Below are positions 45,966-54,422 of a stretch of DNA of 64,000 nt, in pieces. How positions within the stretch are numbered: the first letter of the stretch is position 1; every line of letters begins with the position of its first letter. This DNA comes from Massilia forsythiae (GTDB lineage Bacteria; Pseudomonadota; Gammaproteobacteria; Burkholderiales; Burkholderiaceae_D): the NCBI RefSeq assembly GCF_012849555.1, contig NZ_CP051685.1, positions 62,001 through 126,000 on the forward strand, given 5' to 3'. The notes beneath the pieces were generated by a model. The model did not search any database and was not told the origin of the DNA. It worked only from the letters and a program-made list of their open reading frames with translations. Made by a program: the position numbers and the translations under genes.

Positions 45966-48332
45966 TCAGAAGTGGAAGTTGGCGGTCAGGGTCGCCCAGC
46001 GCGGCGCGCCCGGCGTATAGCGGTAGCCGCTCTTGTTGATCGCCGCCACGTATTCCTTGTCGAACAGGTTGTACACGTTCAGGCGCAGGTCGACGTAGCG
46101 GTTCACGCTGTACTCGGCCATGGCGTCGGCCACCCAGTAGGCGTTGGTGTAGGCCGGGGTACCGACCGCGCCGTCGGTGCCGCGCAGCAGGCGGCCGTTG
46201 TAGCGCGCGCCGCCGCCGATCTTGACGCCCATCGGCAGCGTGTACGTGGTCCAGCTGGTGAAGGCGTGCTTGGGCGTGTAGGTCAGCGAATTCTCGCCGG
46301 AAGCGCTGATCACCCTGCCCGCTTCGACCTTGGTGTCCATCCAGGTATAGCCGGCGCTCAGCAGCCAGTTGCGCGCCAGTTCCCCGGTCGCGCCCAATTC
46401 CACGCCCTGCACGCGCTTGCGGCCGGTCTGGTAGTAGCGCAGGTCGACCGGGTCCTGCTCGACCTCGTTCTTGACCTCGGTACGGTACAGCGCCGCGCTC
46501 ACGCCCATCTTCTTGTCCAGCAGGTCCCACTTGGTGCCGACTTCGGTGGTGACGCTCACCTGCGGCTGGAAGATCGGATTCGAGGCGCTGTTGGCGCTGC
46601 CGCTCAACGCCAGGTTCGAGCCGGGCGGCTGCTTCGAGTTGGCCCACAGGGCGTACACGCTGCTGTTGGCGGTCGGCTTGTAGGTGGCCGACAGCTTTCC
46701 GCTGACCAGCTGGTCCGACACTTCGAAGTGGGCCGGGATCTGGGTGTTCACCGGCAGCGTCGGGTTGGCGGCGGCGGTCGAGAGCGTCACCGCGTCGTAG
46801 GTGGTGTCGAAGTGGTCCAGGCGTACCGAGGCGCCCAGCAGCCACTGTTCGCCGATCTTGATGGTGTCCAGCAGGTAACCCGACTCGGTGACCGATTCGC
46901 CCTGCGTGCGGGCGCCGTTGCGTACCGGGCTCAAGGCGGTCGGCTGGATGCCCGGCACCGGGCGGTACAGGTTGGCCGGCACCAGGGCGCCGAGGCCGGT
47001 ATTGGTCCAGTTGTTCTGCTTTTCGTCGGTCAGGTCGAGGCCGGCCACCAGGGTGTGCTTCAGGCCATTGGTGTCGAAATCGGCGGTCAGCGTGGTCTGG
47101 TTGGCCAGGATCGTGTTGCGCTGGTCCTTGTTGGTGCGCGTGGTGCGGGCCAGCAGCCAAGTCGACGGATCGGCGGTGCGCACGGCCGGATAGGTGGCGC
47201 TCGGCGCGGTGATGATGTTGGCGGTGGTGCCCATGAAGGCGCTCAGCAGGTAGAACTGCTGGGTCTTGCCGTAGCGGCTGGTGTTACGCAGGCGCAGCTT
47301 CGGGCTGAACTCGTGGTCGATGATGACCGTGCCCATGTCGGCCTTGACGTGGTCGAAGTCGGCGGCCGAGCCATAGAAATTCTGCGGGTCCACCTTGGCC
47401 GCCGTCGCCAGTTCGGTGCGGGTCGCCGCCGGCGGGGTGTAGCCCGGCAGGCCGATGGTCGGCACGCCGCCGTCCGGCAGGTTGTCCTGCTTGACGTGCA
47501 GGTAATCGATGTACAGGCGGGTGCCGCCGTTCAGGCCGAAGGCCAGCGACGGCGCGATGCCCCAGCGCTTGTTCTTGACGACGTCGCGCGCCGGGTTGCC
47601 GCTGTCCTGGTCGAGCAGGTTGAGGCGCAGCGCGGTGCCGCTGGCGGCATCCAGCACGACGTTCAGGTCTGCGCTGCCGCGGCGGTTGTGGGCGCTGCCG
47701 GCGGTCACGCTGGCGCCGTTGCTGTTCTTCAGGAACGGCTGCTTGGTATTCAGGTTGATCGAGCCGGTGGGGGCGCCGCGGCCGTTGTCGGTGCCGGCCG
47801 GGCCCTTCAATACGTCGATCTGCTCGATGTTGAAGACGTCGCGCGAGACCGAGCCGATGTCGCGGATGCCGTCCACGAACAGGCTGCCCGAGCTGTCGAA
47901 GCCGCGCATGTAGATGGCGTCGCCGGTATTGGTGCTGCCGTTTTCGCCCAGGAAAAAGGTGCCGACGCCCGGCGTGTTGCGCAGCGCTTCGGTCAGCGTG
48001 GTGGCGCCCTGCTGCTGGAACAATTCCTTCTTGATCACCATGATGGTCTGCGGCGTGTCGACCAGCGCTTCGGTGTACTTGGCCGAGCCGGCGCGGTCGG
48101 CCTTGTATTCGTTCTCGCGTTCGCCGTTGATGTGGACCTCGTGCGGACGGGCCGATTGGGCGTCGGCGGGTTCGACGGCAGGCGCTGCCGCTGCCGGCGC
48201 GGCGGCCGGTGCATCGGCGGCGCTGGCGGCATGGCCGGCCAGCGGCAGCAGGATGGCGAGCGCGGCGGCGCTGGTGGAACGCAGGGAAAGCGGCGAATGT
48301 TTACGGCTGGTGATGTGCTTGGACGGTTTCAT
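45966..48332 (-). CDS. fiu: Catecholate siderophore TonB receptor, Fiu type
   Basis: A 788-residue outer-membrane receptor importing ferric catecholates or their breakdown products. The signal peptide (about 1-39) is followed by an Ala/Pro linker, a plug domain (about 80-195) with TPQTIMVI, FLGENGSTNTGDAIYMRGFD, SLFVDGIRDIGSVSRD and KGPAGTDNGRGAPTGSIN, and a 22-strand barrel ending in F (NFHF). The plug and the last strands (NLFDKEYVAAINKSGYRYTPGAPR) closely resemble E. coli Fiu as I recall it. It is controlled by a Fur box, has a terminator downstream, and stands alone. No PiuC-type oxygenase gene is adjacent. Confidence 0.93.
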   Translation of the reverse strand: MKPSKHITSRKHSPLSLRSTSAAALAILLPLAGHAASAADAPAAAPAAAAPAVEPADAQSARPHEVHINGERENEYKADRAGSAKYTEALVDTPQTIMVIKKELFQQQGATTLTEALRNTPGVGTFFLGENGSTNTGDAIYMRGFDSSGSLFVDGIRDIGSVSRDVFNIEQIDVLKGPAGTDNGRGAPTGSINLNTKQPFLKNSNGASVTAGSAHNRRGSADLNVVLDAASGTALRLNLLDQDSGNPARDVVKNKRWGIAPSLAFGLNGGTRLYIDYLHVKQDNLPDGGVPTIGLPGYTPPAATRTELATAAKVDPQNFYGSAADFDHVKADMGTVIIDHEFSPKLRLRNTSRYGKTQQFYLLSAFMGTTANIITAPSATYPAVRTADPSTWLLARTTRTNKDQRNTILANQTTLTADFDTNGLKHTLVAGLDLTDEKQNNWTNTGLGALVPANLYRPVPGIQPTALSPVRNGARTQGESVTESGYLLDTIKIGEQWLLGASVRLDHFDTTYDAVTLSTAAANPTLPVNTQIPAHFEVSDQLVSGKLSATYKPTANSSVYALWANSKQPPGSNLALSGSANSASNPIFQPQVSVTTEVGTKWDLLDKKMGVSAALYRTEVKNEVEQDPVDLRYYQTGRKRVQGVELGATGELARNWLLSAGYTWMDTKVEAGRVISASGENSLTYTPKHAFTSWTTYTLPMGVKIGGGARYNGRLLRGTDGAVGTPAYTNAYWVADAMAEYSVNRYVDLRLNVYNLFDKEYVAAINKSGYRYTPGAPRWATLTANFHF

Positions 48333-48378
48333 GTGGTCGTTGAACGTTGTCTTTGAATAATTATTGCAACGCCAAGCA

Positions 48379-48425
48379 CTTTAACAAGAATTTATCTCCA
48401 TGTAAACGCGAATCATTCTCATTTT
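48379..48425 (-). promoter_or_regulatory. Fur box overlapping promoter of the Fiu-type receptor gene
   Basis: Minus-strand AATGAGAATGATTCGCG leads into TTTACA (complement of 48402-48407), 17 bp from TAAAGT (complement of 48379-48384). The layout is the same as at 11595-11641, and the 26 bases 48400-48425 differ there at one position only. Iron-loaded Fur should repress the gene. Confidence 0.88.
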
Positions 48426-48657
48426 CGTTTCATTCAACGTCTTGCCAACACTCTCGTTCCGCGCCATGATGCTTTTTCGACAAATTCGAGGAGGCGCCAA
48501 GGGCGAGACCGGCGCGGACGAGCAGCGCCCCTGCCTGCGCAGCGGCGCATGCGGCACGAGCTATCGGATATCGTTGTATCGGGCGGAAAGGATGCGCACG
48601 GCTAGCCTAGGCTGGCCCCGGCGCGTGGTGGAGAATGGCGTAGTGGCGGGCGGAAAT

Positions 48658-48789
48658 TCAGGAGATGGTGCGACGTTCGTTCAAGAGCTTTTCGAACTTG
48701 AGGCGCTGCACCCGCGTCTCTTCGATCAGCCGTTCGGACGCTTTCAGGTCTTCCTGGAACAGCTTGAATAATTCCCTCAGTTTTTTCAT
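48658..48789 (-). CDS. Possible 43-residue helical protein
   Basis: A short frame starting MKKLRELFKLF and ending NERRTIS would encode a strongly amphipathic, charged helix. The ribosome binding site is not convincing and no family is recognised. The gap 48426-48977 contains nothing else I can support. Could be a chance frame. Confidence 0.3.
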   Translation of the reverse strand: MKKLRELFKLFQEDLKASERLIEETRVQRLKFEKLLNERRTIS

Positions 48790-48977
48790 CACGACCACAC
48801 GCACCGACAAGGCAAAACAGCATTTTATTGCCACTCGGCATTTCCAACCGTGCGCCAGCGCACCCTCGTGCAACGCCGGCATGCGGTAATCCGATCGGTT
48901 CTATGTCCGTTGCCGCACCGACTTGTTTTACAAACGGTACTATGCTCGGCTCGTGACTCACGCTTTCCCGCTGAAAA

Positions 48978-50870
48978 ATGACTGCCCCACATTCCGCCCC
49001 CACCGATGCCGCAAACGATGGGGCTCCGGCACCGAAGAAAAAGCGCCGTAACGGCCGCCTCTCGATGGCGGCATGGAAACAGTTCGTCAACGTGGCGAAG
49101 CCGTACTGGCTGGGCGAGGAAAAGAACAAAGCCTGGGGGATGATGGTGTCGCTCATCGTCCTGATGCTGGTCGACACCAAGCTGGCCGTCATGCTCAACA
49201 ACCAGGCCGGCGAGATGACCTCGGCGCTGGCCGGCAAGAACGGCGACAGGTTCTGGACGGCGGTGCGCGCCTGCCTGTTCACGCTGGCGTTCGCGGTACC
49301 GGTGTATGCGTCCTACTACTACATGCGCGACACCTTCGCCAACCAGTGGCGGCGCTGGCTTACCGGCCGTTTCCTGGACGGCTACCTGAAAGGCCGCAAT
49401 TACTACCAGCTCGGCTTCGATAGCGAGATGGACAATCCCGACCAGCGCATCAGCGAAGACATCAACACCTTTACGGGACGGTCGATCAATTTCCTGCTGA
49501 TCTTCCTGGGTTCGATGATGCAGCTGGTCGCCTTCAGCGCCGTGCTGTGGTCGATCTCGCACCTGCTGGTGGGCGTGCTGGCAGTGTATGCGCTGGCCGG
49601 CACCGTCATCGCCCTGTACGCTTTCGGCAACCCGCTGATCCACCTGAATTTCTGGCAGCTGCGGCGCGAGGCGGATTTCCGCTTCAGCCTGATCCGCATG
49701 CGCGAAAACGCCGAATCGATCGCCTTCTACCGCGGCGAAGCGCAGGAGCGCGCCCACATCGACATCAAATTCAACAAGACGATCAATAACTTCGTCAAGC
49801 TGATCCGGAAGCAGCGCAACCTGAACCTGTACCAGCGCACGTTCAGCCAACTGACCCTGGTGTTGCCGGGCATGATCCTGGCCAACGGCGTGCTGTCGGG
49901 CGAACTGGAAGTGGGCCGGGCGATCCAGGCCGCCGGCGCCTTCACCGCCGTGCTCGGCGCCGTGGGCGTGATCGTCGACAATTTCGAGAGCCTGAGCCGC
50001 TTCGTGGCCGGCATCGGCCGCCTGCACGCCTTGTCCAAGCTGGTGCTGCCCGAGACGGCGTCCGACATGCCCGCGCCAGTCGCGCCCGAGGCGCACCCGC
50101 GCATCCAGCGCCGTCCGGGCGCGCACCTGGCGCTGGAAGCCGTGACCCTGCATCCGCCGCAGTCCGAGCGCGTGCTGATCAGGGAACTGAACCTGGCCCT
50201 GAAGCCGGGCGAGGCGCTGTTGATCACCGGCGAAAGCGGTTGCGGCAAGAGCTCGCTGCTGCGCGCCATCGCCGGCCTGTGGCATACCGGCAGCGGTACC
50301 ATCCACCATCCGCCGGCCGAGGATTTCTTCTTCCTGCCACAGCGCCCCTATTTGCAGACGGGCACGCTGCGCAGCCAGCTGATCTACCCGAGCACGCATT
50401 CCAGCCTGAGCGACGAGCAATTGCTGGACATCCTGGACCAGGTCCACCTGCCGCGCGTGGCCGCGCGCGTGGGCGGCCTGAACGCGGTGCAGGACTGGGA
50501 CAAATTGCTGTCGGTCGGCGAACAGCAGCGCCTGGCCTTCGCGCGCGTGCTGGTGCACGCGCCGCGCATCGTCATCCTGGACGAAGCGACCAGCGCGCTC
50601 GACAGCGGCAACGAAGCCTCGCTGTACGCACGCCTGCGCGCCACCGGCACCACCCTGATCAGCATCGCGCACCGGGCGGCGGTGCTGCGCCACCACACCC
50701 ACGTGCTGCGCCTGGTCGGCGACGGCGCCTGGGAGGTGCACGAGGCTGAAGGCTACCAGTTCGACGGCGCGGCTGCCGATGCGCACGGCGCCGCCGGCGC
50801 CCAGCCGGCGCGGCCGGCACTGAAGGTGGTGGCCGCGGGAAATCCGGAACCGAAGGTCGCCGCCCAATAA
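48978..50870 (+). CDS. YddA/SbmA-like ABC transporter, fused permease-ATPase
   Basis: A 630-residue ABC half-transporter, probably a homodimer. After a Lys-rich cytosolic tail come about six membrane helices (about 50-340) of the SbmA/BacA-like type (DNPDQRISEDINTFT, NAESIAFYRGE). The ATPase has Walker A GESGCGKSS (418-426), signature LSVGEQQR (511-518), and Walker B RIVILDEATSALD. Relatives include E. coli YddA and vitamin B12/peptide importers such as Rv1819c. The C-terminal ~45 residues are Ala/Pro-rich. Substrate unknown. It is monocistronic and convergent with murB. Confidence 0.92.
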   Translation: MTAPHSAPTDAANDGAPAPKKKRRNGRLSMAAWKQFVNVAKPYWLGEEKNKAWGMMVSLIVLMLVDTKLAVMLNNQAGEMTSALAGKNGDRFWTAVRACLFTLAFAVPVYASYYYMRDTFANQWRRWLTGRFLDGYLKGRNYYQLGFDSEMDNPDQRISEDINTFTGRSINFLLIFLGSMMQLVAFSAVLWSISHLLVGVLAVYALAGTVIALYAFGNPLIHLNFWQLRREADFRFSLIRMRENAESIAFYRGEAQERAHIDIKFNKTINNFVKLIRKQRNLNLYQRTFSQLTLVLPGMILANGVLSGELEVGRAIQAAGAFTAVLGAVGVIVDNFESLSRFVAGIGRLHALSKLVLPETASDMPAPVAPEAHPRIQRRPGAHLALEAVTLHPPQSERVLIRELNLALKPGEALLITGESGCGKSSLLRAIAGLWHTGSGTIHHPPAEDFFFLPQRPYLQTGTLRSQLIYPSTHSSLSDEQLLDILDQVHLPRVAARVGGLNAVQDWDKLLSVGEQQRLAFARVLVHAPRIVILDEATSALDSGNEASLYARLRATGTTLISIAHRAAVLRHHTHVLRLVGDGAWEVHEAEGYQFDGAAADAHGAAGAQPARPALKVVAAGNPEPKVAAQ

Positions 50871-50953
50871 GCGGCCAGGTCCCTGCAGCCGAACCGCTGC
50901 CTCGGCGCGTCTGCGGGCGTGTGCGGAAAACCTGCAGCTTGGCCGGACGGCGT

Positions 50954-51982
50954 TTACACGAACACCGGCTCCGGCTCCAGCGCCACCCCGTAGCGCTGCG
51001 CCACGTCGGCCTGGATCGCGCGCGCCAGCGCCACCACGTCGCCGCCGCCGGCGCCGCCATTGTTCACCAGCACCAGCGCCTGCTTCGGATAGACGCCGGC
51101 CGGTCCCAGGTTCCTGCCCTTCCAGCCGCACTGGTCGATGAGCCAGCCGGCGGCCAGCTTTTCGCTGCCGTCGGCTTGCGCATGGTGCACCAGGTCCGGA
51201 AACGCGGCCAGCAGGCGCGCGCACTGCTCTGCCGGCACCACCGGATTCTTGAAGAAGCTGCCGGCATTGCCGATCTCGGCCGGGTCGGGCAGCTTGCGGC
51301 GCCGGATCGCGATCACCGCGTCGGCCACCTGGCGCGGCGTCGGCGCATGGATGCCGGCGGCGTCCAGTGCCTGCGCCAGTTCGGCGTAGCGCAGATTCGG
51401 CTGCCAGCGCTCGGGCAGCGCGAAGGTCACGTCCAGCACGATCAGCCCGGCGCCCTCGGCGTGCTTGAACACGCTGTCGCGGTAGCCGAAGCGGCAGGCG
51501 GCGGCGTCGAGCACGCGTGTGCTGTTGTCGCCGGTATCGAACACCGTCACCGCATGCAAGGTATCGCGCGTTTCCGCGCCGTAGGCACCGACGTTCTGGA
51601 TCGGCGCGGCGCCCACGGTGCCGGGGATCAGGGCCAGGTTTTCCAGGCCGCCCAGGCCCTGCGCCAGCGTCCACTCGACGAAGGCGTGCCAGTGTTCGCC
51701 GGCGCCGGCACGCACCAGCACGCGACCGTCCCGCTCGCCGACGAGCGCGCGGCCGGGCAGCGCCATGTGCAGCACCAGGCCGTCGAAATCACCTGTAAAG
51801 AGGATGTTGCTGCCGCCGCCCAGCACCAGGCGCGGCAGCGCGGCCAGCTCCGGGTCGGCCAGCGCCGCGGCCAGCTGGCGCGCGTCGGTGACGCGCAGGT
51901 AGCGGCGCGCGCGTGCATCGATGCGGAAAGTGTTCAAGGTGGCAAGGGAAACGTCGGCGGCGATGGGCAGGTCTGGGTGCAT
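50954..51982 (-). CDS. murB: UDP-N-acetylenolpyruvoylglucosamine reductase
   Basis: MurB makes UDP-N-acetylmuramate from the enolpyruvyl intermediate with FAD and NADPH in peptidoglycan synthesis. The 342 residues match type I MurB (E. coli-like). FAD motifs [11 protein letters not shown] and [17 protein letters not shown] are present, the catalytic serine is in [10 protein letters not shown], and the terminal glutamate is in EPEPVFV. The ATG at 51982 fits the family N terminus NTFRIDA. It is divergent from yajQ. Confidence 0.97.
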   Translation of the reverse strand: MHPDLPIAADVSLATLNTFRIDARARRYLRVTDARQLAAALADPELAALPRLVLGGGSNILFTGDFDGLVLHMALPGRALVGERDGRVLVRAGAGEHWHAFVEWTLAQGLGGLENLALIPGTVGAAPIQNVGAYGAETRDTLHAVTVFDTGDNSTRVLDAAACRFGYRDSVFKHAEGAGLIVLDVTFALPERWQPNLRYAELAQALDAAGIHAPTPRQVADAVIAIRRRKLPDPAEIGNAGSFFKNPVVPAEQCARLLAAFPDLVHHAQADGSEKLAAGWLIDQCGWKGRNLGPAGVYPKQALVLVNNGGAGGGDVVALARAIQADVAQRYGVALEPEPVFV

Positions 51983-52198
51983 GGCGAAGCGAATGAGAAT
52001 GGAGATCTCCGGCGCACGGCCGGGCCGGACGATTATAGTGGCTGGGCACGCCCGGCCGGCGCAATCCGCCGGCGCTTCGCTTGCCGGCCAGCGCAAATCC
52101 GCTGGAAATCGGTGGCGAAACCACAGCGCCGGGCGGCCGGTCGCCGCGTTGTCCGCTAAAATAACGGTTTCACCATATGCAAGAAAAGGAAGAATACG

Positions 52199-52684
52199 AT
52201 GCCATCGTTTGATGTGGTCTGCGAAGCGGACATGGTCGAAGTCAAGAACGCGGTCGAGCAATCCAACAAGGAAATCGGCACCCGCTTCGATTTCAAGGGC
52301 AGCTCGGCCAACGTCGAGCAGAAGGAACGCGAAATCACGCTGTACGGCGACGCCGATTTCCAGCTGGCGCAAGTGCGCGACGTGTTGCTCAACAAGATGA
52401 CCAAGCGCAAGGTCGACGTCCGCTTCCTGGACGAAGGCAAGGTCGAGAAGATCGGCGGCGACAAGGTCAAGCAGGTGCTGAAGGTGCGCAACGGCATCGA
52501 GACCGAAGACGCGAAAAAGATCACCAAGCTCATCAAGGAAAGCAAGATGAAGGTGCAGGCGTCGATCCAGGGCGAGACCGTGCGCGTCACCGGCAAGGAC
52601 CGCGACACCCTGCAGGAAGCCATCGCCCTGCTGCGCAAGGACGTCAAGGACCTGCCGCTCGAATTCAACAACTTCCGCGACTGA
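52199..52684 (+). CDS. yajQ: YajQ family nucleotide-binding protein
   Basis: A 161-residue UPF0234 protein with two RRM-like domains. It begins [21 protein letters not shown], contains RFDFKGSSA and ends [10 protein letters not shown], all family signatures. In Xanthomonas a homologue binds c-di-GMP and acts with a regulator on virulence genes; in E. coli it binds RNA or nucleotides. The precise role here cannot be read. The start has AAGGAAG upstream. Confidence 0.95.
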   Translation: MPSFDVVCEADMVEVKNAVEQSNKEIGTRFDFKGSSANVEQKEREITLYGDADFQLAQVRDVLLNKMTKRKVDVRFLDEGKVEKIGGDKVKQVLKVRNGIETEDAKKITKLIKESKMKVQASIQGETVRVTGKDRDTLQEAIALLRKDVKDLPLEFNNFRD

Positions 52685-52968
52685 TTCTCCCGGTCGCCAT
52701 GCCCGCGCCGGCAGCGTCCGCCATGCGGACCGGCCGGCGCCGATCTCCTTCTTCCGTTCCAATTCCTTCCGCCGCATACGGCGGCGCGTCGCGGCACCGC
52801 CACGGGCGCGGCTTGCGCATGCCATTGGGACAAAAAGCCCATCTTGGACGACTCGCCGCTTAGGGTAGAATGGAGTATGCGCAAATACGTCGAACATTGG
52901 CGTTGTTTTGCAATAAAACAGTTCTCGATAGAGGGCCGCTTGCGGACTCTGGTAGTCTAAGGATAGCA

Positions 52969-54234
52969 ATGAAACGTGTTGATGATTTCCGCCTGCGTAT
53001 GGGCAACAAGGAGTATGTGCCCATCATGATCGGCGGCATGGGCGTGGACATTTCGACGTCCGAACTGGCGCTGGAAGTGGCGCGCCTGGGCGGCATCGGC
53101 CATATCTCGGACGCCATGGTCCCGGACGTATCGGACCGCAAGTTCGATACCAGCTTCGTCAAGGAAAAGACCAAGCTGTACAAGTTCAACATCAACAACA
53201 TGGACAAGTCGGTGGTCCAGTTCGACCTCGACCGCCTGGCCGAAGCCACCCGCCTGCACGTGGGCGCCACCATGGAAGCCAAGAAGGGCGACGGCCTGGT
53301 GTTCGTCAACTGCATGGAAAAGCTGACCATGAACGCGCCCAAGGAAACCCTGCGCACGCGCCTGTCGGCGGCGCTGGACGCGGGCATCGACGGCATCACG
53401 ATGTCGGCCGGCCTGCATCTCGGCTCGTTCGAGCTGGTCAAGGACCACCCGCGCTTCCGCGACGCCAAGCTGGGCATCATCGTGTCCTCGGTACGCGCGC
53501 TGCAACTGTTCCTGCGCAAAGTGTCGCGCCTGAACCGCCTGCCCGACTACATCGTGGTCGAAGGCCCCTTGGCCGGCGGCCACCTCGGCTTCGGCATCGA
53601 CGACTGGAAGGACTACGACCTGCACACGATCATGGACGAGATCCACGCGTTCATGAAGGCCGAGCAGCTGGACATTCCGCTGATCGCCGCCGGCGGCATC
53701 TTCACCGGTTCCGATGCCGTGGGCTTCCTGGAAAAAGGCGCCGGCGGCGTGCAGGTGGCGACCCGCTTTACCGTCACCCACGAATGCGGCCTGCCGGACG
53801 ACGTCAAGCAGGAATACTTCCGCGCCAGCGAGGAAGACATCATCGTCAACGGCGTCTCGCCGACCGGCTACCCGATGCGCATGCTGAAGCAGACCCCGGC
53901 GATCGGTTCCGGCATCCGCCCAGGCTGCGAATCCTACGGCTATCTGCTGGATGCGACCGGCAATTGCGCCTACATCAATTCGTACAACCGGGAAATCATG
54001 GCCAATCCGGGCCAGAAGAACGTGCAGGTGTTCGACAAGACTTGCCTGTGCACCCACATGCGCAACTTCAAGTGCTGGACCTGCGGCTCGACCACCTACC
54101 GCCTGAAGGATACGACCCACAAGCTGGCCGACGGCAGCTACCAGGTACTGTCTGCGGAACATGTGTTCAAGGACTACCAGTTCAGCGTCGACAACCGCAT
54201 CGCCCTGCCGGTGCGGCAGGAGGCGGCGGCCTGA
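52969..54234 (+). CDS. Nitronate monooxygenase-like FMN protein with Cys tail
   Basis: A 421-residue TIM-barrel flavoprotein of the nitronate monooxygenase/enoyl reductase group. Motifs: [15 protein letters not shown] at the N terminus, [23 protein letters not shown] with the catalytic-site histidine, [12 protein letters not shown] and GGVQVATRF for FMN phosphate. Unlike typical members it has a C-terminal part with C359, C361, C369 and C372 ([14 protein letters not shown]), a potential zinc or iron-sulfur site. An AAGGA precedes the ATG at 52969; an in-frame ATG 99 bp upstream has no family similarity. Substrate unknown. Confidence 0.85.
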   Translation: MKRVDDFRLRMGNKEYVPIMIGGMGVDISTSELALEVARLGGIGHISDAMVPDVSDRKFDTSFVKEKTKLYKFNINNMDKSVVQFDLDRLAEATRLHVGATMEAKKGDGLVFVNCMEKLTMNAPKETLRTRLSAALDAGIDGITMSAGLHLGSFELVKDHPRFRDAKLGIIVSSVRALQLFLRKVSRLNRLPDYIVVEGPLAGGHLGFGIDDWKDYDLHTIMDEIHAFMKAEQLDIPLIAAGGIFTGSDAVGFLEKGAGGVQVATRFTVTHECGLPDDVKQEYFRASEEDIIVNGVSPTGYPMRMLKQTPAIGSGIRPGCESYGYLLDATGNCAYINSYNREIMANPGQKNVQVFDKTCLCTHMRNFKCWTCGSTTYRLKDTTHKLADGSYQVLSAEHVFKDYQFSVDNRIALPVRQEAAA

Positions 54235-54275
54235 GCGGCTGCTTCACTGGCCGCGTTGCGGGGATGGAATAGCCA

Positions 54276-54305
54276 GACGACGGCGCGGACTTCCGCGCCG
54301 TCGTC
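54276..54305 (+). terminator. Perfect hairpin after the flavoprotein gene
   Basis: GACGACGGCGCGG (54276-54288), loop ACTT, and CCGCGCCGTCGTC (54293-54305) make a perfect 13-bp stem. No T run follows, so it is terminator-like or protects the mRNA end. Confidence 0.55.
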
Positions 54306-54422
54306 GCATGTGCGTCCTACGCTAGGATTTCGTCTCTTAAATTAATCGATATCAGCATTCCCAATAGAACGAAATCGCCGTCCCGCTGTCCAACGCGGGT
54401 TCACGATGTACGGGAGCGCCAC

